From assembly GCA_038380435.1 (NCBI GenBank), contig JAWZYU010000661.1:1-64000 (forward strand): a DNA stretch of 64,000 nucleotides, given 5' to 3'. Source of the DNA: Ryuthela nishihirai (lineage: Eukaryota; Arthropoda; Arachnida; Araneae; Heptathelidae). The notes below the pieces were generated by a model that made no database searches, was not told the DNA's origin, and worked only from the letters and a program-made list of their open reading frames with translations. The position numbers and the translations under genes are program-made. Positions 22,074 to 32,520 of the stretch are shown piece by piece (the first letter of the stretch is position 1; every line of letters begins with the position of its first letter).

Positions 22074-22183
22074 AGTGTACTTTGTCTTCTTGATGTTTAA
22101 CACCAATCAATTCTTATGGAAAAAGTCTGCTATTTAATATAAATCATCGTTTATTTGGATAATTATATGTCCTCTCTACCAGA

Positions 22184-22858
22184 AAAAAATATTATTGTGT
22201 CATCTGCAAAAGTAAGTAAGTAAGTGACTTGATTTAACCGTAAAAACAAGCTCTATTGTTTAGTCGTAAATCACACAAGTCATTAACGTAAATTAAAAAT
22301 AACACTGGATCCAATACAGATCCCTGGGGCACTCCAAATTTCAATGTAACTTCATCGCTGATTTCATTTTTAATGCTTACGCTTTGTTTCCCGTGAATTA
22401 AGTAGCTTTGAAACCATTTCAACATAACCCCCTTAAACCAGCTGCTTGTAAATTTTCACCATCAAATTTCATGTGAAACAGCATCGAAGACCTCTTTTAT
22501 ATCTAGAAATAAAATTATTGATTTTTGGTTTTTGTTTAGACTATTATATATTATGGAAGCCAATTTCAATACGGAATTTTCTTTTCCTGTGCCTTTTGAA
22601 TCCTGAATCAATACTGATTTGGAGAAATAAAACTAATTTTATCCAAGAAAGATATTATTTTTTGCTTTCCAAATTTTTCATATATTTTTGAGAATATAAA
22701 AAACAATGCTATTGGACTATAATTTTACAAACGTTTTGAATTCTCTCTCTTATGAATTGGTACAATAATTGCTATTTTCAAAACTGCTGGGAAAATACCT
22801 TACTGATAAGATTTATTCAATAATAAACATAAAATATTTGTTTTTTTAGATAAATATT
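22184..22858 (-). pseudogene. CR1/Jockey-like reverse transcriptase domain
   Basis: Reverse transcriptase copies the LINE RNA at the nicked target. Readable minus-strand blocks include IILFLDIKEVFDAV (palm motif A, catalytic Asp), then MLKWFQSYLIHGKQSV, then GVPQGSVLDPVLFLIYVND, and finally FADDTIIFF (22184-22210), which retains both Asp of the catalytic motif. Stops and frameshifts separate the blocks, and the upstream part is broken by a composite SINE insertion. The GVPQGS block is typical of the CR1, L2 and Jockey group; I cannot assign it more finely. Confidence 0.85.
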
Positions 22859-22872
22859 CTTAACAATTTTTG

Positions 22873-23110
22873 AGGCCGCCGTCCGTCGGATGGGATGTTA
22901 AGCCGTGGCCCCGTGTGCGGGAGAGAGCCATACCCTGTGCACGTTAAAGAACACAATGGATGGCCTTGACGGGAGGCTACCATCTGTCTTCCAACAGCTG
23001 TTCCAGTGGGTCCCCTCCCCCAACCTTCTCTGAGCCTTCGGGGTCCATGTGACCTGGCCATTTAGTCCATGGTGTGCAAAAAAGTGCCGCTCAGAGGTAA
23101 AACAGCCCAA
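22873..23110 (+). mobile_element. SINE-A unit 1 of composite, 5'-truncated
   Basis: It begins at AGGCCGCCGTCCGTC and lacks the tRNA-like head. The tail reads GGTAAAACAGCCCAA. Confidence 0.85.
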
Positions 23111-23177
23111 CTCTCTCTTCGAAACACACTACAAAGTAAACCTTATTTTAGACACCTTATTTTAGACACCTTATTTT

Positions 23178-23434
23178 TAGTTCCACCTGGGCGAGCGTTG
23201 AAATTCATCTCCACAGAACTCTTCACCTTGCCTTCGGTCAGTAGAGGACACCGATGGGCTTGGAAAGGCCGCCCTCTATCGGATAGGACGTTAAGCCGTG
23301 GCTCTGGTGCGGGAAAGCCATACTATGTGCACGTTAAAGAACACGCTTTAACACCTTGGAGGGCGGTTACCAGTTCTCCCAACAGCTGTCCAATGTGTCC
23401 CCTCCCCAGAACCTTCTCTGAGCCCTCAGGGTCC
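23178..23434 (+). mobile_element. SINE-A unit 2 of composite, older variant
   Basis: A diverged copy with diagnostic changes (GTTCCACCTGGGCGAGCG, CGCTTTAACACCTT). It ends at GGGTCCT, directly at the start of unit 3. The same variant, with a young copy at the same internal point, occurs inverted at 60919-61629. Confidence 0.8.
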
Positions 23435-23435
23435 T

Positions 23436-23825
23436 GGGGCGGGGGTGGCTCAGTCGGTAGCGCGCCAGGCTCGTAATCTGTAGTTCCCAGGTTCGAGTCC
23501 CAGCTGGGTCAGCGTTGAGATCTATCTCCGCAAAATTCCCCGCCCTGCCCACGGTCAGTAGGGGACACCGATGGGCTTGGAAAGGTCGCCGTCCGTCGTA
23601 TGGGACGTTAAGCCGTGGCCCCGTGTGCGGGAGAGAGCCATACCCTGTGCACGTTAAAGAACACGCTGGATGGCCTTGACGGGAGGCTACCATCTGTTTC
23701 CCAACAGCTGTTCCAGTGGGTCCCCTCCCCCAACCTTCTCTGAGCCTTCGGGGTCCATGTGACCTGGCCATTTAGCCCATGGTGTGCAAAAAAGTGCCGC
23801 TCAGAGGAAAAACAACCCAACCCAA
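23436..23825 (+). mobile_element. SINE-A unit 3 of composite, full length
   Basis: A complete young copy with head, core and CCCAACCCAA tail. Confidence 0.9.
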
Positions 23826-23839
23826 CTTAACAATTTTTG

Positions 23840-24100
23840 CACTAATGCCATAACCATTTGATTTTCCATTTTCTAGGCTATTTATAACCTCATTAATTTG
23901 TGGTTGTGCAATGTAGCCCACAAAAAATGTATTTTATATGTATCCATGTATATCACAGATAAAACTATCATCACTACATTCAGAAGTAACTAAAGTTTCA
24001 ACAATATCTTTAAAATACTTATTAAACCGATTTGCTAGCAAAGGAGGATTCCTATTCACAGAGTGTACCCTCCCCCCCCTCATAATTAATTTATAGATTT
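23840..24100 (-). pseudogene. CR1/Jockey-like LINE, segment between endonuclease and RT
   Basis: Minus-strand translation reads LLANRFNKYFKDIVETL and, further on, INEVINSLENGKSNGYG. These fit the region of CR1/Jockey ORF2 that precedes the RT fingers (A-x-x-FN-x-YF and a K-S-x-G-x-D-like motif). At least one stop lies between them. Confidence 0.78.
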
Positions 24101-24155
24101 AAATTATTTCTCATATGTCATTCCCATATAATTCATTTAAAGTACCCCAGTTTTT

Positions 24156-24523
24156 GGGGCGGGGTTGGCTCAGTCGGTAGCGCATCATGCTCGTAATCTG
24201 TAGTTCCCAGGTTCGAGTCCTAGCTGGGTCAGCGTTGAGATTTATCTCCGCAATAATTCCCTGCCCATGATCAGTAGGGGACACCGATGGGCTTGGATAA
24301 GGCCATCGTCCGTCGGATGGGACGTTAAGCCGTGGCCCGTGTGCGGAAGAGCCTGTGCAAGTTAAAGAACACGCTGGATGGCCTTGACGGTAGGCTACCA
24401 TCTGTCTCCCAACAGCTGTTACAGTGGGTCCCCTCCCCCAACCTTCTCTGAGCCTTCGGGGTCCTTTGACCTGGCCATTTAGCCCATGGTGTGCAAAAAA
24501 AGTGCCGCTCAGAGGTAACCCAA
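24156..24523 (+). mobile_element. SINE-A, full length with deletions
   Basis: Head, core and tail are present with several small deletions. The A-box region is changed to GGTTGGCTCAG. The tail ends AGAGGTAACCCAA, without the usual AAACA. No clear TSD. Confidence 0.86.
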
Positions 24524-24577
24524 AAATACATTTTTAATCATTTTTTTTCAATTTAGAAAAATTTAATTTCTCTACTT

Positions 24578-24675
24578 CCTCAGACCTTCTACTACGGCAT
24601 ATAAACTGACAGGCTCCTATGAGACCTCTGTGGCGAGCAGCTGCTTGAGGGGGGTATTTATTCTATTATTTTATT
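24578..24675 (+). mobile_element. SINE-B, 3' fragment
   Basis: Only the last part of the body (CAGACCTTCTACTACGGCAT to GGGGGGTATTTATT) remains. Confidence 0.8.
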
Positions 24676-24756
24676 TATAAGTTTGTTATATAGAACCTGT
24701 ATTAATATCACAATCTAGGTGTAGCGACAAACCTACATAAAAAATCTAAACAAGTA

Positions 24757-24904
24757 CAGTCGCTCAAAAAAGTATCCGAACACTACGGTTGTGTCACGTG
24801 ACACGAAGGTTGCCAGATAACTAATTTCTAAAAAAATCGTTGCCAGATATTTTTTCTGAATTTCGTAATCAACCGTAGTGTTCGGATACTTTTTTGAGCG
24901 ACTG
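24757..24904. mobile_element. Fold-back MITE P, copy 3
   Basis: A 148-bp copy with terminal CAGTCGCTCAAAAAAG and its inverse, flanked by TA (24755-24756, 24905-24906). One arm is internally deleted compared with the copy at 41549-41763. Confidence 0.9.
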
Positions 24905-24934
24905 TACCTGTTTGTGGCCTAGTAATTTCTTCGT

Positions 24935-25190
24935 GACTTGATTTAAAGCCACATGCTGTTAATAATATATTTCTGCATAATGCAATCACTGTTTATCATA
25001 TCAATATTGAAATCTCCTAACATTATCACATACTTGCATGTCATTAATATTAATTAATTCATTTTCCAGTTCTTTAGTAAACTCTTTGATTGAATACTCG
25101 TGAATTCTATAGACAGATGACAAACATAATTTAAAACCATTAAACATAACTTTCATTTGTAAAAAATCTGCAGTAATAAAATTTATATTT
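24935..25190 (-). pseudogene. CR1/Jockey-like LINE endonuclease fragment
   Basis: This is the AP-endonuclease-like domain that nicks target DNA. Minus-strand translation reads GFKLCLSSVYRIHEYSIKEF and, in the next frame, KYVIMLGDFNIDMI, followed by CGFKSSHEEITR. GDFNID is the conserved motif that contains the catalytic Asp and Asn. One frameshift separates the two parts. The N-terminal catalytic blocks are not seen. Confidence 0.82.
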
Positions 25191-25887
25191 AAATTTTCTG
25201 AACAATAACTTTTTTAATTGTCTTAATATAAACATACATTTCCAGATCTGTTGAGAATTCCTTCATTACATTAACTGTCATAACCATTTATATTATAAAT
25301 GCTGGTTTGTAAATGGTAGCTAGGTAGTCACTGGAAGGAGAGCTATGCACCAATCCCCTGTGATGATGCATAGAACCGGCCAGGCCTAGTACTTAATGTC
25401 CGACCCAGCCTTCTCGTGGTGCAGACCGTTAGTACTTTTCAAAAGAGATACTCTCTTGTGGAAGTGAATGGAAGGGGAGGGCTGCCAGATTAGTGTGGCA
25501 TACTGATCTGGACAACTATGGCTACTTTTCTTTTTTTTTCTACCCTGCTGAGGAGTGGTCAACCACACCCGGTCCTGGTGCTGACCTTATAAACCCACTG
25601 GACTGGACAGATATATGGCTCTGCGCTTGATTATGGATTCTGATTTTGCTGCACTGGTGGGCTTCTGTGGAGGGAAAATCTTCCGCTGTGTTTTCTGTTT
25701 GTTTGTGGGTTGACAGCCCCAAGTGCATAGATTCACAGGATATGTTTTATCAGCTGGTGGATAATCCTGAGCAGAGGTCATCGCAGACACCTGAATTCTT
25801 TGCTTCTACTGGTATCGTCAAATTCTATATTGGAGGAAGTCTTCCGCTGTAGATGGCTTCAGCCTTTAATGGTGGGGGAACTGGTCT

Positions 25888-26508
25888 TTGCCCATGCCTG
25901 CGATTAGTGAGCTGTTTGATATTGTCGGCATTCCCTCTCTTAATAAACACAGTTTCTTTAAACATCCCACTAACCATTTTCTCTCCATAGGTAGTTGGAA
26001 TGTGAGGACATTGCACAGAGCTTATTCTCTTGATGTCCTCACACAAGAATTCCACCGTTATAATTTAGATATTCTCTGATTGCAAGAGACCAGATGGACA
26101 GATAAAGGTCAGATTCTTAAAAATAATCTTAAATTTCTCTTTTTAGGGAGGGACGACAATAAGCACCACCTAGGTATGGGTCTGCTTCTCAGCAGACACG
26201 CTAGTGATGCTTTTCTAGGATATGAGTACATTAATGAAAGATTTCTTACAGCAAAATTTCAGACAAGCATTAAAGACTTGAATGTTATCTGCTGTTATGC
26301 CCCCACTGGGGATGACGATGAGGATGAGAAGGATAGGTTTTACGGACAACTTCAGGATATTTTGAATTCTATGAAGAAAGGAGATATTACCCTTGTTCTA
26401 GGTGACTTCAATGCCAAAGTTGGTACTGACTCTGACCTTTGGGGAGGGGTGATAGGCCCTTTTGGTATTGGTAGCTGTAATAGTAATAGAAACATCTCCT
26501 ACAGGTAA
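25888..26508 (+). pseudogene. RTE-like LINE endonuclease domain
   Basis: This is the AP-endonuclease-like nuclease that nicks genomic DNA to prime reverse transcription. The frame reads SIGSWNVRTLHRAYSL, then YNLDIL, an in-frame TGA at 26077-26079, then LQETRW, with the catalytic Glu in Q-E-T-R-W. The later block LGDFNAKVGTDSDLWGGVIG carries the conserved D-x-N. The C-terminal S-D-H-x-x part is weakly seen after 26584 (IVYDHFLV). The premature stop makes this copy non-functional. WNVRTL and QETRW together favour the RTE-like group over CR1. Confidence 0.87.
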
Positions 26509-26583
26509 GTTAACTTTATGATTTCAGAATAACTACACTTATTACAAATACCCAAGTAATACATATGGGTTTCACCAGGTGGG

Positions 26584-26937
26584 TTGCATAGGAATATGAT
26601 ATATTATATATTAATTAACAGCAAAGGGCCTAGTTCTGTTGGGAATTCCAGGTCATACAGGGGAGCTGAAATTGTATATGACCATTTCCTTGTTAATAGT
26701 GTCTTGAAACTTAAATTTAAGAAGTGTTGTGCTAAGGTAAAAAATCTCACCTTTAATTCTGAAGCTATGAAAGACCCAGTTATAGCTAAAGCTTACCATG
26801 ATAGGTTACTTAGTCATTATGACAGTCATGGTTTGCTTACTACTGAAGTTGATGAAGAATGGGACCTTTTTAAACAGGCTTTTTTGGAAACTAACAGTAC
26901 TCTTTTAGGAAAAAAAGAGCAGAGGAGACAGAATTAA
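26584..26937 (+). pseudogene. RTE-like LINE linker region
   Basis: The frame is the same as the endonuclease, after an unrelated-looking 75-bp stretch that breaks the ORF. It holds SYRGAEIVYDHFLVNSVLKL, which matches the end of the nuclease domain (R-G-A-x-x-x-S-D-H, here with Tyr-Asp-His), and then a helical linker. It ends at a stop at 26935-26937. Confidence 0.75.
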
Positions 26938-27078
26938 TTAAGTGATAAGGCACTTGAGCTTATTTCGGAAAGAAAGAACTGCAGGAATGTCCTTAATCAA
27001 TACCTGCTGTCCTAATAGAAAGCATTACAGACAGCTTAATAAACGTGTAAAGGATCAGTTAGCTACTGATAAGAATCT

Positions 27079-27830
27079 TTGGCTTGTGATGGCTTGATTG
27101 ACAAAGCCGAGGAAGCAGTTAGACAGTACAACAGCATAGAGCTGTACCAGATAGTTAATGTTTTGTGTGGTAGAAAACGGATAGGTATACAGGAATTGAA
27201 AGATAACCAAGGTAAGGTTATAGAAAGTGAGGATAACTATAAGGATATCAGCCTACTTTCTGTTCTAGGTAAAGTTCTTTGCATTATTATGCTTAATAGA
27301 ATTAAGAATCTGGTTGACAGTCAATTTCGTGATGAGCAATGTGGATTCAGTAGTGGTAGGGGATGTGTAGATCAGATACTTTCATCAGGCAGATTCTTGA
27401 GAAATGTTTAGAGTTTCAGAAACCTTTGGTTGCTAGCTTTGTTGATTTCAAAAAGGTTTTGGACTCTGTTGATCGTCATAATTTGTGGTTGATTGTGAGA
27501 TCATATGGTATACCAGACAAGTTAGTTAACATTATGAAAGCTCTCTATAATAACACTGAGTCGTGTGTGAGAGTTGGTAAAGCTTGAAGTAATTGGTTTA
27601 GCATTGCTTCTGGTATTCGACAAGGGTGCATTTTGTCCGCTTTTCTCCTTAGTTTGGTTATTGATTATTTTATGCGAAATTCACTGCAAAGAAAAATTTT
27701 TTGCCTTAAATTGACTGGAGGTATGAAAATTTCCCATTTAGATTATGCTGATGAGATAACCATTTTGGAAAATGATGTTGATGAGGTGAATTCTTTCATT
27801 CGAACTGTTGAGAGACTGGTAGTAGAGTAG
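27079..27830 (+). pseudogene. RTE-like LINE reverse transcriptase domain
   Basis: Two reading frames are needed. The first contains ISLLSVLGKVLCIIMLNRI and DEQCGFSSGRGCVDQI. The second contains ASFVDFKKVLDSVDRHNLW (motif A, Asp in F-V-D-F), then IRQGCILSAFLLSLVIDYF, then LDYADEITIL. The usual catalytic Y-A-D-D is Y-A-D-E here, so the second metal-binding Asp is lost. The part before ISLLSV is deleted relative to complete family members. Confidence 0.88.
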
Positions 27831-27832
27831 GT

Positions 27833-28435
27833 TTGGTTATAAACAGAGAGAAAACTAAAGTGATGAAAATTGGTCAGGCAGGCTGTGGTGCAGTTAATCT
27901 GAGTGGTTGCACTCTTCATCAGGTGTCTGAGTTTAATTATCTTGGGAGCTATGTAACAGATAATGGTGATGCGCGGCATGAGATTAACAGACGAATAGGG
28001 ATTGCTGCCGGGACCTTTAAGAATCTACGGAGATTGCGGAGAAATAGGCGTATACACCTAAAGACTAAAATTAGACTGTATAATAGTTTGGTTCTTTCTA
28101 GGGTTGGTTATGGTAGTGAAACTTGGACGCTGTGTAAACAAGATAACAGGAAACTTGATGCTTTTGATTCTAGATGGTTACGCAGTATCTTGGGTATTAG
28201 GTGGTTTAACTTTGTAACTAATGATGAGGTTAGGCAAAGGAGTTTGCAACCTCCTTTAAGCAGCATATTGTGCAGAGAGAGACTCCGTTGGTTTGGCCAT
28301 GTTGCCCGTATGAATAATTATAGATTGGCGAATAGGGTTATGAACAGTGTGCCTAAAGGCCTCAGAAAGAGGGGGAGACCTAGGATGCGATGGGCAGACA
28401 ATGTCAAAAAGGACCTTGTTAGAATTGGTGTGTAG
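27833..28435 (+). pseudogene. RTE-like LINE C-terminal region
   Basis: A 200-codon open stretch in the third frame: INREKTKVMKIGQ, then FNYLGSYVTDNG, then YGSETWTLCKQDNRKLDAF, then LRSILGIRW and RERLRWFGHVARM. This block follows the RT palm in many LINEs of the RTE-like group. The longest intact segment of the element, it ends at a natural-looking stop 90 bp before the (TGA)n end. Confidence 0.85.
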
Positions 28436-28525
28436 TGGCCAGATGCAGCAGATGTAGCTCAGGACAGATATGCTTCGAAAACTAAATTGCACGGTCTGGT
28501 TGGACCTCCGTAGCCCATGGCTGCT

Positions 28526-28543
28526 TGAGGTTGATGATGATGA
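28526..28543 (+). repeat. (TGA)n microsatellite, LINE 3' end
   Basis: About five TGA units close the RTE-like LINE. Confidence 0.8.
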
Positions 28544-28559
28544 TGAACTTCATAGTGTT

Positions 28560-29390
28560 CTATCAAAATTTCGGTAAGGATTTATTAAGTTTTCAAAAAT
28601 AAAAAAAATGATCAAAAATACTTCATCATACTCTAAAAACTTTATTAGCGGATGCTAATAAAGTTTTAAAGTTGCGGAAGCTGATTAGACTTTGCGGATA
28701 AATCTTTATGAATGAGGATAGAACTTCTGCTATCTTCGCAGGGAGAAGAACTCCCTTGCTGTGCTCAGGTCTTAATATATATAGTAAAAAACTCAAAGTG
28801 GCAAGCTTACACCTATTATATATTTTAGATAATAGGCGTAATCCAAATGGGTGCACGGAAAACTTTCTTGTACGTCAGCGGTGACGTCTTTGGTGACAGA
28901 AGTTTTTGGCTCCGTGTAATTCCGCAGATACTTGACCGATAGGCACCAATATTTGTTGTGTTGTTCCTACTTGTGTCTTCCGGTGTAAGGTTTAGAGATT
29001 GGATTCATAAATGCAGTAGGTCAGGATTTTAATCCCTCTTCAAGTGTCCGAAATCTCAGGGGGCGCTGCCGTCGCCTACGTTATGAATGTAATACGTTAT
29101 CGATGGGAAAAATTATCAATAGGCAGATGTTTCATACCAAACTTTTGGGGGAGGGCTTAATTTTATGAGGTTGAAACTCTCACACTGTACTAAATTATGA
29201 TCAAGCTGTGTTCGAAATTTGGTGGTCCTAGATTTTCCGATTTTTTTAGTAATTTCGGAGTTCTCGCACAACAGACAGATAAATTCTCTAAAATATAACA
29301 GATTGCTATCGGCAAAAAAATAAATAAATAAAATTATGCGATCCACTCTTAAAAAAGCAACTAATGCATTAGTAGCACGACCTGTGTGCT
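28560..29390. other. Unassigned spacer with a small perfect hairpin
   Basis: AAAACTTTATTAGC (28636-28649) and GCTAATAAAGTTTT (28654-28667) form a perfect 14-bp stem with a 4-nt loop. No gene is recognised in the remainder. Confidence 0.6.
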
Positions 29391-29444
29391 CGTGATGTAA
29401 TGGATACAGAACTTTCGTACTCAGCTTAAATTCCCGTGTCGTAA

Positions 29445-29760
29445 CAAATAGGCCACCTTGGGTTGTGATATAGCTTTAAACGGAGGTTTCCAACGTCTCT
29501 GTCTGTTCAATGCAACAAATAACATCTTGGGTTGCGGCCACCTTGGTTGGCCACCTTGGGTTGTGGTATGGCATTAAAAAGAGGTTTCCAACGTCTCTGT
29601 CTGTTCAATGTAACACCTAGGCCACCTTGGGTTGTGGTATAGCATTAAAGAGAGGTTTCCAACGTCTCTGTCTGTTCAATGTAACAACTAGGCCACCTTT
29701 GGGTTGTCGCGTGGGCTTAAAGGGTGGTTCCCAACGTCTCTGGTCACTGAATCCACTTTT
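29445..29760. repeat. Tandem repeat, ~70-bp unit, four copies
   Basis: Units begin GGCCACCTTGGGTTGTGG and contain GAGGTTTCCAACGTCTCTGT plus CTGTTCAATG. Starts are near 29451, 29549, 29620 and 29690. The first and last units are the most diverged. Confidence 0.86.
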
Positions 29761-29774
29761 TCGACCGCACTCCG

Positions 29775-29850
29775 TCCTTGAGTCCTTGTGACCTGGCCAT
29801 TTAGCTCATTGTAAGCCAAAAGGAAAAAAAAAATGGCTTCAAGGTAAAGC
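29775..29850 (+). mobile_element. Old SINE-A tail fragment
   Basis: GTCCTTGTGACCTGGCCATT and a degenerate end (AAAATGGCTTCAAGGTAAAGC) are readable. Confidence 0.65.
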
Positions 29851-29859
29851 AATAATAAT

Positions 29860-30935
29860 CATGATCTAGTCGTCCCTAATTTGGCAAGCTTCTGCATTTT
29901 CTCCTGAAGTAATCGATACCTAACTTCCAGTTCACCAGGATAAAAACCCATTTCATAATAACTATACCACCTCTGGCTCTAATGCAGTTAACCCAACTGA
30001 CAAGAATTAGAAGAAAAAAAAAAATTGCATTTTTCTCTTAACAGAATACTCTCGGAATATTTTGCATTTGGCTCACGTTGGTTGGGCTTTAACCAAAGTG
30101 ATTGTCTCTCGAGGTTTGACAGTCTACATAACCTTTCGTCTAAGTTTAACGATTTTCCGATAACAGCTCAAAATGCTCAGTCTCTGGATTACTTTCCTAT
30201 CTGCTATTACAACGATATTGCAACCTGTGTGATGCTCATACGTACATCTGGGAAACACCCGAAAAATCATTAGTAGAAGAAGAAGGATATAGAAGTTAAA
30301 AAAAAAAGGTTAATTTTCGGAAAATGTCATAATTAAGCTTGTCCACAGAGATATAACTGTTCCGAATTCGATATGTATGCGTACGGACAGAATAGGGTAA
30401 GCTCTTCTGTCCCATATATGGGAAGTAAACTGTTAGAATTCAGCCGGCGTACGTCGGCCAACAATTACACTGTCAAACAGTTGCCATTATTTTTCCCTTT
30501 CTCTGTCAGGGTGCAATTACTGCAGCTGCTTTTCATGCAGTAAAGGAAACGAGATATACGTACGAACTGTGACAACGGCGGGTTTTAAATACCCCTGAAA
30601 CTGAGAGCAGGTGTTTGATATGGGTTGTTCGTTGTACGGTACCAGTTGTTGACGACGTCTATGTTTGTAGAATTTCAATGTTCCGTTTCTGTTCGCTGTC
30701 GTGTTCGACTCTGGAGGGAGATGCGCTTGACTGTGGGCTTGGCACCGCCTTGGGGAACGACAGAAGGAACTGAGAGGCGGGCGATACACGGCGCTCGGCA
30801 GTGGCTGTTGAGTTGGTGGAATGGCACGACGACTGGTTTGGCGAAGCGTTCTTGAGATTTATGGGTGTTCGTTCTAATAGTTGGAGACATTTGAGTTTTC
30901 GAATCGTTCGGACTTAAGCGATATTCATAGAGTTC
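29860..30935. other. Unassigned spacer
   Basis: I see no known domain. Frames of 76-90 codons on both strands around 30517-30855 overlap each other and have no recognisable motif. Confidence 0.5.
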
Positions 30936-31392
30936 GGTTGGGTGGTTTTTAGCTTTGAGATTGGATTGGATTGTTTTACCTCTGAGCGGCCCTTTTTTGC
31001 ACACAATGGGCTAAATGGCCAGGTCACATAGACCCCGAAGGGTCAGAGAAGGTTGGGGGAGGGGACCCACTGGAACAGCTGTTGGGAGACAGATGGTAGC
31101 CTCCCGTCAAGGCCATCCAGCGTGTTCTTTAACGTGCACAGGGTATGGCTCTCCCGCACACTGGGCCACGGCTTAACGTCCCATCCGACGGACGGCGGCC
31201 TTTTCAAGCCCATCGGTGTCCCCTACTGACCCTGGGCAGGGCGGGGAATTTTGCGGAGATAAATCTCAACGCTGACCCAGCTGGGACTCGAAACTGGGAA
31301 CTACAGATTACGAGCCTGGCGCGCTACCGACTGAGCCACCCCCGCCCCCCTTTTAGCTTTGAGAGGCACTTTTTTGCACACAATGGGCTAAA
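30936..31392 (-). mobile_element. Old SINE-A tail, split by a younger SINE-A
   Basis: The left part (GTTGGGTGGTTTTTAGCTTT) and the right part (GGCACTTTTTTGCACACAAT, then GGGCTAAATG) join to one tail when the inner copy and one duplicated site are removed. Confidence 0.75.
30961..31350 (-). mobile_element. SINE-A, full length, in older SINE-A tail
   Basis: A perfect 14-bp duplication TTTTAGCTTTGAGA flanks it (30947-30960 and 31351-31364). Its own tail uses the TTGGATTGGA pentamer variant in place of TTGGG. Confidence 0.93.
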
Positions 31393-32520
31393 TGCAGAGA
31401 CATACTGATAGCCCCACCCAACCCACAGTTAGGGAGGCGCTGCAAAAAAAAATATAAAATTTATGGTGAAACTTGATATACAACTATATAAATAGCCCGC
31501 CATTTTTTTTCTATAGCTTTGAAAGAATAATAACAGAAGATGAACAATCAACTTCTTTTATTAAAGAAGAATATAAATTATTATTCATAAAAGAATAGAA
31601 TACAGTGCATTTCCCATTTGATCTGCAAAGCTAAATAGCTTATCTGCAGGAAAATGACTAAATTAAATTAAACATAGATCATTCAGCCACAAAAATGGTA
31701 CACATCAAATAAATTCGCAAAACACAACACATAATATTCAGATAATTTGAAATTCCCAAATATTTTTTCAATTCGATTTTCAGCCTACTAAAGAAGAAGA
31801 ATATATATAAAGAAGAATATATATATTTGGTAATCCTTTTGGGAAAATATTAAATATAAGTGGTACTTGGTATTTGGAGGTACGTTTTCCGTAATTATTT
31901 TGTAATATCCTTGGTTTTGAAGTTTGCATTTTTATTGTGTTGAATTTTTAGTTTGCATGTTTCGTCAAAAAATTTTTCAATATTAAGCTATATTTTTAAA
32001 AATTACTGTGGGATAAAAGATTTAAAAATTTTAATCTATTTGTTGAAGTTTTATGAATTTTTTTGCAAATGAAACGGAATAATATTTTTAGCTATTATGG
32101 ATTGCAGTTTTTCTATTTTATTTACGTTCGTTAAGTTACTTGTTCTCTGCACAATTATTCCATAATTTAAAATCGATTTTCATATTGCATTATAAAATAA
32201 TGTACAGGTTTCCATATTTAGTACGTATTATAATTTTTGAATTTTATCGTTGATATTCTCAAGCCTTCACGTATGTGGTATATATGAACATTCCACCTAA
32301 AATATTCACCAAAAATGATTCTTAGGTATTTTATTTGATTTACTTGCTCCATACGTGGACAACTGCATAATGATTCGCAATTAGAAACATCTTATTTTAC
32401 AATTTATTTTATGTGTTTTGATAAAGAGATTTCGATGAATATTAAATCCTGAATGTATACTCATCCATTTTGATTTTTTCTCATTTAAGTCGATTTTATA
32501 ATGATTTAACCATCTAAATT
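31393..32520. other. AT-rich spacer
   Basis: A and T runs with no coding evidence. AGAAGAATATATAT is repeated near 31790-31830. Confidence 0.6.

Larger units (their letters stand above)
22873..23825 (+). mobile_element. Composite SINE-A block flanked by one TSD
   Basis: The block lies between CTTAACAATTTTTG at 22859-22872 and the same 14 bp at 23826-23839, perfect. It contains three SINE-A units in the same orientation plus about 67 bp of non-SINE spacer. LINE coding resumes on both sides, so the block is an insertion. Confidence 0.82.
22130..25330 (-). mobile_element. CR1/Jockey-like LINE, degenerate, split by later insertions
   Basis: On the minus strand the order is endonuclease (about 25190-24920), linker (24100-23840), then reverse transcriptase (22858-22184). 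This is the order of ORF2 in non-LTR retrotransposons. It is interrupted by a MITE (24757-24904), a SINE-B piece (24578-24675), a SINE-A (24156-24523) and a composite SINE-A block (22873-23825). No 3' end was found with certainty. Confidence 0.82.
25378..28545 (+). mobile_element. RTE-like LINE, degenerate, ends in (TGA)n
   Basis: The plus-strand element carries an AP-endonuclease domain, RT domain and a C-terminal region. It ends at a GATGATGATGATGA microsatellite (28530-28543), a form of 3' end common in the RTE clade. About 500 bp before the first coding block look like its 5' UTR. I cannot fix the 5' end, and no target duplication was found. Three more pieces of the same family are in the window (11756-12040, 41318-41538, 54048-55370). 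Confidence 0.82.

Noticed and set aside
28636..28667. Rho-independent terminator-like hairpin
   Set aside because: The stem is AT-rich and the genome is eukaryotic, so a bacterial terminator reading is inappropriate. I kept it only as an inverted repeat.
30517..30855. Opposed 76-109-codon frames near 30517-31004
   Set aside because: They are antisense to each other. One extends into a SINE-A tail, and none has a known domain.
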